In this document: one piece after another, positions 25,874 through 34,799 of the stretch
Position numbering within the stretch: position 1 is the first letter of the stretch
Layout of the letters: every line of letters begins with the position of its first letter
Assembly (NCBI GenBank): GCA_038257155.1
Contig: JBBSJP010000005.1
Coordinates: 112,743-176,742 of the forward strand
From: JANJTY01 sp038257155
GTDB taxonomy: Bacteria > Pseudomonadota > Gammaproteobacteria > Xanthomonadales > Xanthomonadaceae
DNA: 64,000 nt
Reading direction: 5' to 3'
The notes under the pieces: generated by a model
Seen by the model: the letters and a program-made list of their open reading frames with translations, nothing else
What the model was told of the DNA's origin: nothing
Databases searched by the model: none
Made by a program: the position numbers and the translations under genes

Positions 25874-26384
25874 GGTCGGCCTCCCATAGGTCGCAAAACG
25901 CGTAGCGCGCCTTTGTCTCGCGACCCGGAACAATGTGGGGCTCGACCAATCGCCAAATCTCGTCCTGACTGCCAGTCAGTTTCGACAGCAAGAGTCGAGC
26001 GTCCTCGATATCCACGTCGTCACGCCACGCGGACAACTTCATGGCGAGCAACTGCTGCGGCGCCAAAGTCCTTACGACCAGACTTGGACGGTCCAATACC
26101 ACGTGCCCCAGCGAAATGCCGTGAACGAAGCCCTTGGCTGCATCGTTCAGCCAGTCGTTCGGGAGCCCTAGTGCCAGAGCGGTGCGCCCTGCAGCATCTC
26201 GGAGGGCCGAGGAATCCGCCCCGCTCAGGAGGAACGCGTCGACGTCCTTTGTGCTATCTCGCGCCCCGTACAACAGAACCAGAGCTGCCCCGCCAACGAC
26301 TGCGATCTCACAGCGTGCGCCAACCTGCTCCAACTCGGACGCGAGCATATGCAGAGCATGTTCAATGTCGGAGCGAGACAGCAC
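25860..26384 (-). CDS. Nucleotidyltransferase of the DUF6036/AbiEii-like group
   Basis: 174 aa. It has an NTase start with EIAVVGGAALVLLYG and STKDVDAFLLSG (GG plus DxD), then RTLAPQQLLAMKLSAW and DIEDARLLLSKL, the helical part that follows the core in this group. This is a different protein from the frameshifted NTase at 23786. Such enzymes act as toxins in some AbiE-like systems by transferring nucleotides to tRNA; no activity can be inferred here beyond the fold. Its stop region overlaps the small downstream gene. Confidence 0.7.
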   Translation of the reverse strand: MLSRSDIEHALHMLASELEQVGARCEIAVVGGAALVLLYGARDSTKDVDAFLLSGADSSALRDAAGRTALALGLPNDWLNDAAKGFVHGISLGHVVLDRPSLVVRTLAPQQLLAMKLSAWRDDVDIEDARLLLSKLTGSQDEIWRLVEPHIVPGRETKARYAFCDLWEADHGSS

Positions 26385-26537
26385 GCCGGCAGACTAGCGC
26401 AGCGGCCCTGAGTTTGCACTCGGCACCTCGGGCGCAGAAGCGGGGGCCAGCAGAAATGGCGCTTCGAAACAGGCGAACTTTCCAAGGCCAGCCAACACAT
26501 GGGTTCGTAGGCTTATCGCTGAGCGACTCGAAGCCCG

Positions 26538-27650
26538 CTACAAACTACGCAAATAGCTGCCAACAAGCGGCCCAAAGCGCTCGATATCGACCAGGAAGGC
26601 GTCGTGGCCCTGCGGCGAGTCGAGCGGGGCGAACTGTACCTGGGCGCCGCCGGCGCGCAGGCCTTCGGCGATCTGCTGCTGCTGCTCCAGCGGAAACAGG
26701 ATGTCGGTCTCCACGCCCACACTGACCGCGGAATAGAGGCTGATCTTCGCCAGCGCGTCGGCGACCGAGCCGGCACCGTACTCGGCGGCGTCGAACCAGT
26801 CCATCGAGCGGCTCAGGTACAGGTAGCAGTTCGGGTCGAACTGGCGGATGAAGCGGCGCGCGTGGCCTTCAAGGTAGCTTTCCACCTGGAACTCGAAGCC
26901 GAAGGGGTCGTCTTCGCGCTGTTCGGCATCGAGCCGCACGCGGCCGAAACGGCCGTGCCATTCCATCGCTGATCGGTAGGTGACCACGCCGAGCTTGCGC
27001 GCGATGCGCATGCCGGCTTCCGGATAATGCTCGTCGTCGTACTCACCACCGTTCCAGTTCGGATCGAGGCGGATGGCCTCGCGCTGCAGCGAACGGATCG
27101 CGATGGAAAAGGGCGCGGCCTGGGCAGCGCCAGATACGTTGATGTGGCCGCGCGCCGAGCCAGGATGCCGCAGCAGATAGGCAAGGCTGCTCATGCCACC
27201 CATCGAACAGCCGATCAGGCAGGCCAGGCGCTCGATGCCGAGGCTGCTCACCAGGGCGTGGGCGGAGTCGGCGACATCCTCCTGCGACAGTTCCGGAAAA
27301 CGCAGGCGATAGGCCTTGCCATCGTCGGGATGTGCGGAAGCCGGGCCGGTGGAACCCTTGCAGCTGCCCAGCGAGTTGGCGCAGATCACGAACCAGCGAT
27401 TGGTGTCGATCGGTCGGCCGGGGCCGATCATGCGTTCCCACCAACCTGGCTCGGGGTCGGCCTCGCTGCTGCGCGCATGCGCGCTGGGCGACAGGCCGGT
27501 AAGGATCAGGATGGCGTTGTCGCAGGCCGGCGACAGCTCGCCCCAGGTCTCATAGGCCAGGCGTGCGCCGTGCAGCTCACCGCCGCGCTTCATCGGGAAA
27601 GGCGAGGGCAGGTCGAACCAGAGACTGCCAGCGGGAATGAACTCGGTCAT
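26538..27650 (-). CDS. MetX-family acyltransferase, probably serine O-succinyltransferase
   Basis: 370 aa. An alpha/beta hydrolase: nucleophile Ser149 in IGCSMGGMSSL, Asp316 in VETDILFP and His349 in SPQGHDAFL form the triad. The family is annotated as homoserine O-acetyltransferase (MetX), but TGLSPSAHARS and the overall sequence resemble the xanthomonad enzymes reported to use serine and succinyl-CoA for cysteine synthesis. I infer succinyl transfer to serine; substrate choice needs an assay. It lies just downstream of ccmI, whose stop at 27647 overlaps its start, so it may be cotranscribed with the ccm operon. Confidence 0.8.
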   Translation of the reverse strand: MTEFIPAGSLWFDLPSPFPMKRGGELHGARLAYETWGELSPACDNAILILTGLSPSAHARSSEADPEPGWWERMIGPGRPIDTNRWFVICANSLGSCKGSTGPASAHPDDGKAYRLRFPELSQEDVADSAHALVSSLGIERLACLIGCSMGGMSSLAYLLRHPGSARGHINVSGAAQAAPFSIAIRSLQREAIRLDPNWNGGEYDDEHYPEAGMRIARKLGVVTYRSAMEWHGRFGRVRLDAEQREDDPFGFEFQVESYLEGHARRFIRQFDPNCYLYLSRSMDWFDAAEYGAGSVADALAKISLYSAVSVGVETDILFPLEQQQQIAEGLRAGGAQVQFAPLDSPQGHDAFLVDIERFGPLVGSYLRSL

Positions 27651-28759
27651 CGCACCCGATCTATGAGTAGCTGCTGATCCTTGCCTTCAGCGGGAGAGAA
27701 GTCGAGGCTTTCGGCTTCCAGGTCGCCAGGTGCCGGCGCGGCATTGCCGGACTGCGAAATGCGCGCGCTCAGGCGAAGCTGCGGCAACGCGGACAGCGCG
27801 GTACCGGGCACCATGCGGTCGGCATCGGTCAGTCGCACCATCAGCGGGAAACTGCTTGCGGGTAAACGCTTCACCGCAACCGGTGCCGGACTGCCGCCCG
27901 GGTCGCGAACAAACACGAACAGCGCGGCTGATGCCGAGATCCGCTGGCGCAACGCATCGCTGATATCGACGCGAACCACGACGCCGCCGTTGCCAGCGGG
28001 CGTCGCGAGAGAAGCGTCCGTCGCGGCCTGCGTCGGCGCGGTTTGTGCAAGCGGTGCGGCTGGAGCCATACCGGCTTCGGCGCGTGCCTGGTCGATGCGT
28101 TCACGCAGCGGTCGCAGGGCGTCGGAGTCCGGCGGCAGCTGCGCAACCAGACGCTCCCAGGCCTCCACGGCGCCACTGTTGTCTCCGCGTTGGATGCGGC
28201 TTACGCCAAGCAGCAGCAGGCCACGCTCGTGCTGCGGATTGCGCTGCAGGCCCTGATCCAGAAGCTCCTGCGCCTGGCCTTCGAAGCGGCGGGTCGCGCT
28301 GGCCAGCACCAGGGCTTCGGCGTAATCGATCAGCACATCGGGTTCCTCCGCGCCCAGTGCGTAGGCGCGCGCGAAGGCGTCACGCGAAGCGTCGAAGTTC
28401 TGCATTGCGCGGTAGGAGCGGCCCAGCAGCATCCAGCCGGTGAGGTCATTGGGCTGATCGCGCAGGCGCTGCTGAAGCTGCGCCATGGCCGTTTCCATAT
28501 CCGGAGCATTGGCTTGCTGTGCGGCGTCCGGACTCACGACAGCAGCCGTGGCCTGGCCAGGTTTGAGGCCTTCCGGCGAGCCAACCAGCAGGTACAGCAC
28601 GGGTGTCGCACCCAGCACCAGCATCACCAGGCCGATGGCAATCTGGCTGTGCAGCGGTCGTGCGGGGGCCTCGGTGTTCTCGCGCATAAGCGGGCGAAGC
28701 AACAACCCGGCTGTGCCGAGCGCCAGCACAACAGCCAGCAATACGAACAATGCGGTCAA
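27647..28759 (-). CDS. ccmI: Cytochrome c biogenesis protein CcmI
   Basis: 370 aa, TTG start overlapping the ccmH stop. A short membrane part (LFVLLAVVLALGTAGLLLRP and a second helix LVMLVLGATPVLYLLVG) is followed by a TPR region (about 105-260), with repeats such as LTGWMLLGRSYRAMQNFDAS. The C-terminal domain (VRVDISDALRQRISASAALF) is the CycH-like beta part. CcmI acts as a chaperone bringing apocytochrome c to the haem ligase CcmFH. It is the last ccm gene. Confidence 0.85.
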   Translation of the reverse strand: MTALFVLLAVVLALGTAGLLLRPLMRENTEAPARPLHSQIAIGLVMLVLGATPVLYLLVGSPEGLKPGQATAAVVSPDAAQQANAPDMETAMAQLQQRLRDQPNDLTGWMLLGRSYRAMQNFDASRDAFARAYALGAEEPDVLIDYAEALVLASATRRFEGQAQELLDQGLQRNPQHERGLLLLGVSRIQRGDNSGAVEAWERLVAQLPPDSDALRPLRERIDQARAEAGMAPAAPLAQTAPTQAATDASLATPAGNGGVVVRVDISDALRQRISASAALFVFVRDPGGSPAPVAVKRLPASSFPLMVRLTDADRMVPGTALSALPQLRLSARISQSGNAAPAPGDLEAESLDFSPAEGKDQQLLIDRVR

Positions 28760-29184
28760 CGGGGTTCCTCCGGCTCGGGCTGGGGCCCGCCTGTGGTTTT
28801 TGGTGCGCGTCGCCGCACGATGACGACCAGGCCGACGGCACCGATCAGGAGCAGGGCGCCCGGACCGAACCAGAGCAGCCAGGTGCCGGTGCGCACCGGT
28901 GTGCGATACAGCACGAAGTCGCCGTAGCGCTCGACCAGATGCTGCTTGATCTCGGCGTCGCTCAGGCCTTTCTGCATCAGTTCGAGAACTTCGCGGCGCA
29001 GGTCCTGGGCGATGCCGGAGGGCGAGTCGGCGAGTGACTGGTTCTGGCACATCAGGCAACGCAATTCTGCCGCCAGGGTGCGGAAGCGGGTTTCTTCGGC
29101 CTGGTCCTTGAACGGCATGGGTTCGATCGCAAGCGTTGCTCCGCATAACAGTAGGAGCAGGAACAACAGCGAACGCAGATTCAT
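28756..29184 (-). CDS. ccmH: Cytochrome c maturation thiol-oxidoreductase CcmH
   Basis: 142 aa. A signal anchor (LLFLLLLLCGATLA) precedes LRCLMCQNQSLADS with Cys43 and Cys46, the LRCxxCQ redox motif. One membrane helix lies near the end (GALLLIGAVGLVVIV). With CcmF it reduces the apocytochrome CxxCH thiols and joins haem. Start 29184 overlaps the ccmG stop by 4 bases. Confidence 0.9.
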   Translation of the reverse strand: MNLRSLLFLLLLLCGATLAIEPMPFKDQAEETRFRTLAAELRCLMCQNQSLADSPSGIAQDLRREVLELMQKGLSDAEIKQHLVERYGDFVLYRTPVRTGTWLLWFGPGALLLIGAVGLVVIVRRRAPKTTGGPQPEPEEPR

Positions 29185-29714
29185 CGCGGCGGCTCCAGTC
29201 GGGCGAGGATTTCGCGCTTCACGGCTTCGTCGGTGAGCGGGCCAATATGCTTGTAGCGGATGATGCCTTCGGCATCGACGAAGAAGGTCTCCGGTGCGCC
29301 GTACACGCCAAGGTCGATCGCGGCGCGACCTTCGCGGTCGGCGATGATCAGGCTGTAGGGATCCTGGAACTGGCGCAGCCAGCGCAGCGCGTCCTCCGGT
29401 TCGTCCTTCCAATTGAAACCGATGATGGGGAGGCGACCGTCTTGGGCCAGTTGCAGCAGTAGCGGATGCTCCACCCTGCAGGCCACGCACCAGCTCGCCC
29501 AGACATTCAGCAGGAAGGGCTTTCCGCGCAACTCCTCGCTGGAAATTGAGCGATCAGGTTCGTACAGCAGCGGCAGGCTGAACGTCGGCACCGGTTTGCC
29601 AATGAGCGGCGAGGGCACTGCGTCCTTGTCACGCGTGGTGTTGAGCTGGATGCCGGCTAGCATCAGGGCCACGATGCCCGCGAAGATCGCCAGCGGAAGC
29701 AGTCGCAGCCACAT
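29181..29714 (-). CDS. ccmG: Thiol:disulphide oxidoreductase CcmG/DsbE
   Basis: 177 aa. An N-terminal membrane anchor is followed by a thioredoxin fold with WASWCVACR (Cys76, Cys79) and the cis-Pro region GVYGAPETF. It keeps CcmH or apocytochrome c reduced in the periplasm. It overlaps the ends of ccmF and ccmH by 1 and 4 bases. Confidence 0.9.
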   Translation of the reverse strand: MWLRLLPLAIFAGIVALMLAGIQLNTTRDKDAVPSPLIGKPVPTFSLPLLYEPDRSISSEELRGKPFLLNVWASWCVACRVEHPLLLQLAQDGRLPIIGFNWKDEPEDALRWLRQFQDPYSLIIADREGRAAIDLGVYGAPETFFVDAEGIIRYKHIGPLTDEAVKREILARLEPPR

Positions 29715-31660
29715 CAGGCCAGCTCTCCCGCAGGCGGGATCGATACCACGGATTCACTGCGGCGGCGGAAGCGGGCGTCGCCTGCGGCGACAAGGGCGCC
29801 GAGCATCATGAACAACGCGCCCAGCCAGATGCAGCGGATCCAGGGCTTCACGTAGACGCGCAGGGCCCAGGAATCATTGCTGCCGAGCGGCTCGCCCAGC
29901 GCCACATAAAGATCCCGCGACAGGCCAGGATGAATCGCAGCTTCGGTCATCACCTGGCCACCGCTGGCATAGGCGCGTTTTTCCGGATGCAGCACCGTTA
30001 CCAGTTCGCCATCACGCAGGACCACGATTTCACCGCGGTCGGCCAGGTAGTTCGGTCCCTGCACTTTCTGCACGCCGTTGAAGCGGAAGCTGTAGTCAGC
30101 GACCTGCACCTCTTCACCAGTCTTGACAGCGATGTCGCGTTCGATGCTGGTGCTTTCGGTCATCAGCACGCCGAACACGAATACGCCAACGCCGAAGTGC
30201 GCCAGCAGCATGCCGGCGGTTTCCCCGTTGAGCGGTGAATTGCGCATTCTTTGCAGCAGATAGAGCACGGTTGCCAGCATCACCCAAAGCCCGCCAGCGA
30301 TTCCGGCCCAGGTCTTCAGTGGCTGATCGTCGGCGCTGAGCCAGGCCATCAGCAGACTCAGCGGCAGCAGGATCGCCAGCAGCAGGAAAAGTACACGGAA
30401 GCGCCCCAGATACTCGCGCTGCCAGCGTGCGAACGGTCCGAAGGGCATCAGCGCGATGACCGGAATCATCAATAGTGAGAACAGCAGGGCGAAGTAGGGC
30501 GGCCCCACCGAAATCTTGCCCAGGTCGAAGGCCTCGGCGAACAGCGGGTAGAGGGTGCCGAGCAGCACCATCGCGGCCGAAGCACTGAAAATCAGGTTGT
30601 TGACCAGCAGGAAGGTCTCGCGTGACAGCGGCGCGAAGCGCTTGCTCTCGTCTTCCTTGGGTGCGCGCAGCGCATACAGCAGCAGCGAGCCGCCCACGAC
30701 AATCGCCAGGAAGGCGAGGATGAAGAGTCCGCGCTCGGGATCCGAGGCGAATGAATGCACCGAGGTCAGCACACCCGAGCGCACCAGAAAGGTACCCAGC
30801 AGCGAGAGCGAGAAGGCCGCGATCGCCAGCAGCAAGGTCCAGCCGATGAAGCTGCCGCGCTTGTCGGTCACGGCCTGCGAATGGATCAGGGCCGTTCCGA
30901 CCAGCCAGGGCAGGAATGAGGCGTTCTCGACTGGATCCCAGAACCACCAGCCACCCCAGCCCAGTTCGTAATAGGCCCACCAGCTGCCCAGCGCAATGCC
31001 CAGCGTAAGGAAGGCCCAGGCCCACAGGGTCCACGGTCGTGACCAGCGCACCCAGCGTGCATCTACCCGGCCTTCGAGCAGGGCGGCTATTGCGAAGGCA
31101 AACGCCACAGCGAAGCCCACGTAGCCGGCATACAGCATCGGCGGATGGATGATCAGGCCCGGGTCCTGCAGAAGAGGATTCAGGTCGCGGCCTTCCAGGG
31201 CTGCCGGCAGCAGGCGGTCGAAAGGGTTGGAAGTCAGCAGGGTGAACAGGAGGAAGCCGATGCTGACCCAGGCGAGCACGGCGAGTACGCGGGCCAGCAC
31301 AGGTAGCGGAAGGGCTTTCGAGAATCGCGCCACGGCGCCAGTCCACAGCGCCAGCACCAGGACCCAGAGCAGCAGTGAGCCCTCGTGTCCTCCCCACACC
31401 GCGGAAAAGCGATAGGCCACAGGCAGGAGGCTGTTGGAGTTGTGTGCCACGTAGGCAATCGAGAAGTCCTGCTGCACGAAGCTGGTAGTCAGCAGGGCAA
31501 ATGAAAGCGCTATCAGGACGAGTTGCAGATAAGCCGCTGGCCGCGCCACCTGCATCAATCGCACGTCGCCGCGCTGTGCGCCGAGCAGCGGCAGGCTGGA
31601 CTGCACGACAGCCGTCAGCAGGGCGAGGATCAGCGCAATCTGACCGAGTTCGGCGAGCAT
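29714..31660 (-). CDS. ccmF: Haem lyase subunit CcmF
   Basis: 648 aa, 15 or so membrane helices. The tryptophan-rich WWD domain GWGGWWFWDPVENASF binds haem from CcmE. His residues flanking it (for example GLIIHPPMLYAG) match the haem-ligand loops. With CcmH it attaches haem to apocytochrome c on the periplasmic side. Length matches the family. Confidence 0.95.
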   Translation of the reverse strand: MLAELGQIALILALLTAVVQSSLPLLGAQRGDVRLMQVARPAAYLQLVLIALSFALLTTSFVQQDFSIAYVAHNSNSLLPVAYRFSAVWGGHEGSLLLWVLVLALWTGAVARFSKALPLPVLARVLAVLAWVSIGFLLFTLLTSNPFDRLLPAALEGRDLNPLLQDPGLIIHPPMLYAGYVGFAVAFAFAIAALLEGRVDARWVRWSRPWTLWAWAFLTLGIALGSWWAYYELGWGGWWFWDPVENASFLPWLVGTALIHSQAVTDKRGSFIGWTLLLAIAAFSLSLLGTFLVRSGVLTSVHSFASDPERGLFILAFLAIVVGGSLLLYALRAPKEDESKRFAPLSRETFLLVNNLIFSASAAMVLLGTLYPLFAEAFDLGKISVGPPYFALLFSLLMIPVIALMPFGPFARWQREYLGRFRVLFLLLAILLPLSLLMAWLSADDQPLKTWAGIAGGLWVMLATVLYLLQRMRNSPLNGETAGMLLAHFGVGVFVFGVLMTESTSIERDIAVKTGEEVQVADYSFRFNGVQKVQGPNYLADRGEIVVLRDGELVTVLHPEKRAYASGGQVMTEAAIHPGLSRDLYVALGEPLGSNDSWALRVYVKPWIRCIWLGALFMMLGALVAAGDARFRRRSESVVSIPPAGELA

Positions 31661-31665
31661 GAAGC

Positions 31666-32241
31666 CTAGTCCTGTTGGTAGCCGGTGCCGGCTGGAGCTG
31701 AGTTCTCTGCATCGTCTGATGCGGGTGATTGGTCACCGGGGGTCGACTCGAATCCACCGGGCACCGCGGGTGCTGACGGTTCGGGCGAATTGCGGCAGCC
31801 TCCGCCGTGTGCTGCGCTCGCCTTGGCCTTCGCCATCAGGGCAGCCACTTCGCGCGGCATATAGGTTTCATCGTGTTTGGCCAGCACTTCATCGGCATGG
31901 AACTCACCGTCCTGCAGCCGACCGGTGGCGATCACGCTCTGACCTTCGCGAAACAGGTCAGGCAGGATTCCGGTATAGCGAACCGGAAACCAGCTCTCCC
32001 GATCGGTGACGTCGAAACCCACCTCCAGACTGCCGTCCGTGCGCCGCATGCTGCTTTCGCAGACTACGCCGCCAAGACGAAAGCGCGAATCGGTCGGAAC
32101 CTTGCCGGCATGCACCTCGCTGGGTGTGTGCAGATAGGTGAGGTTTTGCTGCAGTGCCAGGGTGACCAGAGCTGCAGCTACGCCAGCCGCAGCCAGCAGC
32201 ACCAGAATCAGGATCATGCGACGCCGACGGACTTCATTCAT
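31666..32241 (-). CDS. ccmE: Haem chaperone CcmE with extended C-terminal tail
   Basis: 191 aa from ATG 32241, which overlaps the ccmD stop. One membrane anchor (ILILVLLAAAGVAAALV) and an OB-fold carry KHDETYMP with the haem-linking His123 and Tyr127. It receives haem from CcmC and passes it to CcmF. Past residue 140 it has a tail of about 50 residues rich in Ser, Pro, Ala and Glu, with one Cys (HGGGC), longer than in E. coli. Confidence 0.9.
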   Translation of the reverse strand: MNEVRRRRMILILVLLAAAGVAAALVTLALQQNLTYLHTPSEVHAGKVPTDSRFRLGGVVCESSMRRTDGSLEVGFDVTDRESWFPVRYTGILPDLFREGQSVIATGRLQDGEFHADEVLAKHDETYMPREVAALMAKAKASAAHGGGCRNSPEPSAPAVPGGFESTPGDQSPASDDAENSAPAGTGYQQD

Positions 32242-32428
32242 TGGGCTTCTGCTTCGCGGCTTCGCGCCGCGCCTTGAGTTGGATCTGGCGAACCAGGCGG
32301 CGGTGGCGTAACCAGGGAACCACGCCATCCCAGGCCAGCACGATCAGGAAAACGGCGTACGACGCATACACGTAGGGGGCATAGGTCATGGAGCCTGTGA
32401 CATTGGCAACTTCCAGTACGGGGCTCAT
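32234..32428 (-). CDS. ccmD: Haem exporter protein CcmD
   Basis: 64 aa from ATG 32428, overlapping the ccmC stop. A single membrane helix (YVYASYAVFLIVLAWDGVV) with a basic C-terminal side (RHRRLVRQIQLKARR) is typical. CcmD helps to release holo-CcmE from CcmABC. Confidence 0.9.
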   Translation of the reverse strand: MSPVLEVANVTGSMTYAPYVYASYAVFLIVLAWDGVVPWLRHRRLVRQIQLKARREAAKQKPNE

Positions 32429-33174
32429 GTCTTGGCTCCTGCGGCCTGTCTGGCCCACTCTTTGCCGGATTCGCGCTGCAGCAGGTCAAGGCGCGCACGC
32501 TGCAGCAGGGAAGCGGCGAACCAGAATTTGGTGGCGATGACGATGCCAATCAGTGGCGCCAGCATGCTGGGATCGATGGTGGATTCGCCGAACACCTTGA
32601 TCGTTGCACCCTGGTGCAGCGAATTCCACCACTCCACCGAGTAGCGGATGATGGGCAGAAGCACCACGCCGACGATGGCGAGAAAACCCGCGGCGCGGGC
32701 CGCGGCGCGGCGATCTTCGATCGCGCCGTTCAGGCCCATCACGCCGAGATAGAGGAACAGCAGCAGCAATTCCGACGTCAGGCGCGGATCCCAGGTCCAC
32801 CAGGTGCCCCACATGGGCTTGCCCCAGATTGCACCGGTCAAGAGCGTGATGAGGGTGAAGGCCGCGCCGATCGGTGCGCAGGCCATGGCCAGAATTTCGC
32901 ACAGTTTGATGCGCCAGATCAGCGCGATCGCCGCCTGCACGGCCATCACCGCATAGACCATCAGGCTCATCCAGGCGCTGGGCACATGGATGTAAAGAAT
33001 GCGGGCACTGTCACCCTGCTGATAGTCGGCCGGCACCTCAAACATCGCCGCCCAGATGCCGTATGCGCCGGTGAGCACGGCAAGTCCGAACAGCCAGGGA
33101 ATCCACTGTCCTGCGATGTGATGAAAATAAGGTGGCGAGCCGAAACGATGGAACCAACGCCAGAGCGAATTCAT
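32425..33174 (-). CDS. ccmC: Haem exporter subunit CcmC
   Basis: 249 aa, six membrane helices. The WWD motif MWGTWWTWDPRL lies at 121-132; His63 in IHVPSAW and a second His near 187 are the usual haem ligands. It loads haem on CcmE. It overlaps ccmB and ccmD by 4 bases each. Confidence 0.95.
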   Translation of the reverse strand: MNSLWRWFHRFGSPPYFHHIAGQWIPWLFGLAVLTGAYGIWAAMFEVPADYQQGDSARILYIHVPSAWMSLMVYAVMAVQAAIALIWRIKLCEILAMACAPIGAAFTLITLLTGAIWGKPMWGTWWTWDPRLTSELLLLFLYLGVMGLNGAIEDRRAAARAAGFLAIVGVVLLPIIRYSVEWWNSLHQGATIKVFGESTIDPSMLAPLIGIVIATKFWFAASLLQRARLDLLQRESGKEWARQAAGAKT

Positions 33175-33845
33175 GGAAGTGCGATCCGGAGAGCTGCGGC
33201 CGCCGCGAGCGGCGCCAGAACTAGACTCATGACCAAGCCCGCGCCGAGCAGCAGCAAGGCCCCGCTGTAGGGCAGGCCATCAGCGGCAGCGACCACGCTG
33301 CCTGCGCCGAAGATCAGGATCGGCACATACAGCGGCAAGGCCAGAAGGGCGAGCAGCATACCAGAGCGCCGCATGCCAACCGTCAAGGCAACCACGACCG
33401 CGCCCATCAGGCTGAGCAAGGGCGTGCCGAGCAGCAGGGTGCCCAGCAGCAGGGGAAGCAGGGCATCGGGCAGCTGCAGAAAAATCGCCAGCAATGGCGT
33501 CACCAGCAGCAGGGGCAGGGCGGTCGAGGCCCAATGCACCAGGATCTTTGCCGCAACCAGGAGTGACAGCGGCTGTGGCGCCAACATGAACTGCTCGAGG
33601 CTGCCGTCCTCCAGATCGCTGCGGAAAAGGGTATCCAGGGAAAGCAATCCGGCCAGCACCACGGCCACCCAGATCACCGCCGGAGCAACCCGCGCCAGCA
33701 GCGCCGGCTCCGGTCCAAGTGCGAGCGGAAACAGGGTGCACACCAGCAGTGCGAACAGCAGGGGTTGCGCCGCATCGCCACGTCGGCGCCAGACCAGTTT
33801 CAGATCGCGCACCGTGACGGCGCGAAACGCTGCCGTGGCGCTCAT
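33171..33845 (-). CDS. ccmB: Haem exporter permease subunit CcmB
   Basis: 224 aa with six membrane helices, starting RAVTVRDLKLVWRRRGDA, as is usual for CcmB. It forms the ABC transporter with CcmA that drives release of haem-loaded CcmE. It overlaps ccmA and ccmC by 4 bases. Confidence 0.9.
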   Translation of the reverse strand: MSATAAFRAVTVRDLKLVWRRRGDAAQPLLFALLVCTLFPLALGPEPALLARVAPAVIWVAVVLAGLLSLDTLFRSDLEDGSLEQFMLAPQPLSLLVAAKILVHWASTALPLLLVTPLLAIFLQLPDALLPLLLGTLLLGTPLLSLMGAVVVALTVGMRRSGMLLALLALPLYVPILIFGAGSVVAAADGLPYSGALLLLGAGLVMSLVLAPLAAAAALRIALP

Positions 33846-34489
33846 GCGGCGCGTTCCAGATGATGGGTTCGCTGTCGTACCGGCGGCGCTGCATACGCAC
33901 CGTGCGTTGTCAGCAGAACGCCGCCGCCCTGCGACAGGTGACGTTCAACCATGCGGTTGACCAGGGTAATGCCGTCCAGATCAAGATTGGCGTAAGGCTC
34001 ATCCAGCAGCCAAAGCCGGGCCGGCAGCAGCAACAGGCGGGCCAGCGAGAGGCGCTTGCGTTGGCCGGCCGAAAGCTGCCGCGCAGGTGTTTCCTCAAAG
34101 CCAGCCAAACCGGCGCTTTCCAGGGCGCTCTCCGGCGAGCTGCCGCGCCGGCGCCCGAAAAGCCCGATCGCAAAGCGCAGGTTTTCCAGCGAGTTCAGTT
34201 CTCCCTTGAGTCCGGGCAGGTGGCCGAGCAGGGCGCAGGTACTGGCAATGCGTTGCGGCGAGGCAGGTTCACCATCGATCTCGACCAGCGAGCCCGGGTC
34301 GGGTCGCAGCAAGCCGGCCAAAACGCGCAACAGCGTGGTCTTGCCAGCGCCATTCCCACCCTGCACCAGCAGCGCTTCGCCGCTGTCGACTGACAGGTCG
34401 AGCGGGCCAAAAACCACGTCATCGTTACGGCTGAAGGCGAGTTGGTGCACCGCAAGCAATGGCACTGTGGTGGACTGGGACTGGGTCAT
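33842..34489 (-). CDS. ccmA: Haem exporter ATP-binding subunit CcmA
   Basis: 215 aa from ATG 34489, which has AAGGAAG upstream. Walker A GGNGAGKTT at 44-52, signature LSAGQRKRLSLARLL, Walker B LWLLDEPYANLD. First gene of the nine-gene ccm operon, all overlapping or touching. Confidence 0.95.
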   Translation of the reverse strand: MTQSQSTTVPLLAVHQLAFSRNDDVVFGPLDLSVDSGEALLVQGGNGAGKTTLLRVLAGLLRPDPGSLVEIDGEPASPQRIASTCALLGHLPGLKGELNSLENLRFAIGLFGRRRGSSPESALESAGLAGFEETPARQLSAGQRKRLSLARLLLLPARLWLLDEPYANLDLDGITLVNRMVERHLSQGGGVLLTTHGAYAAPPVRQRTHHLERAA

Positions 34490-34561
34490 TCTTCCTTCTG
34501 GCCCGGAGACTTCGAGTGACGCGCGCCGATGGCGACGGCCGATCGCACGAGGGATGCTCCA

Positions 34562-34584
34562 ATGGCGCGTCAAAACCGCGCCAT
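34562..34584. other. Hairpin in the gap between ccmA and the large subtilase
   Basis: ATGGCGCG (34562-34569) and CGCGCCAT (34577-34584) form an 8-bp stem with a 7-base loop. It lies in the 310-base gap 34490-34799 that must contain the divergent promoters of ccmA and the peptidase. I see no gene and no sure promoter boxes there. Confidence 0.3.
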
Positions 34585-34799
34585 AAGGTCGGCTGGAGGA
34601 AAATCCCTGATGCGCCCGGAGAACTGTCGAGGGCGCGACTGGTAGGTGAATTGAGGGGCTTGGCAGAGGCCGAATGCTACCGGCATGCCCGTCTGGGCGT
34701 CCATGATCACGATCAAGCGGATCCCGTCGCGAATTTCCCATTCACCTTGAGGGCGCTACAGTGGGGATCGAAAAACGCCGCCGCGCGAGGATGTAACGT

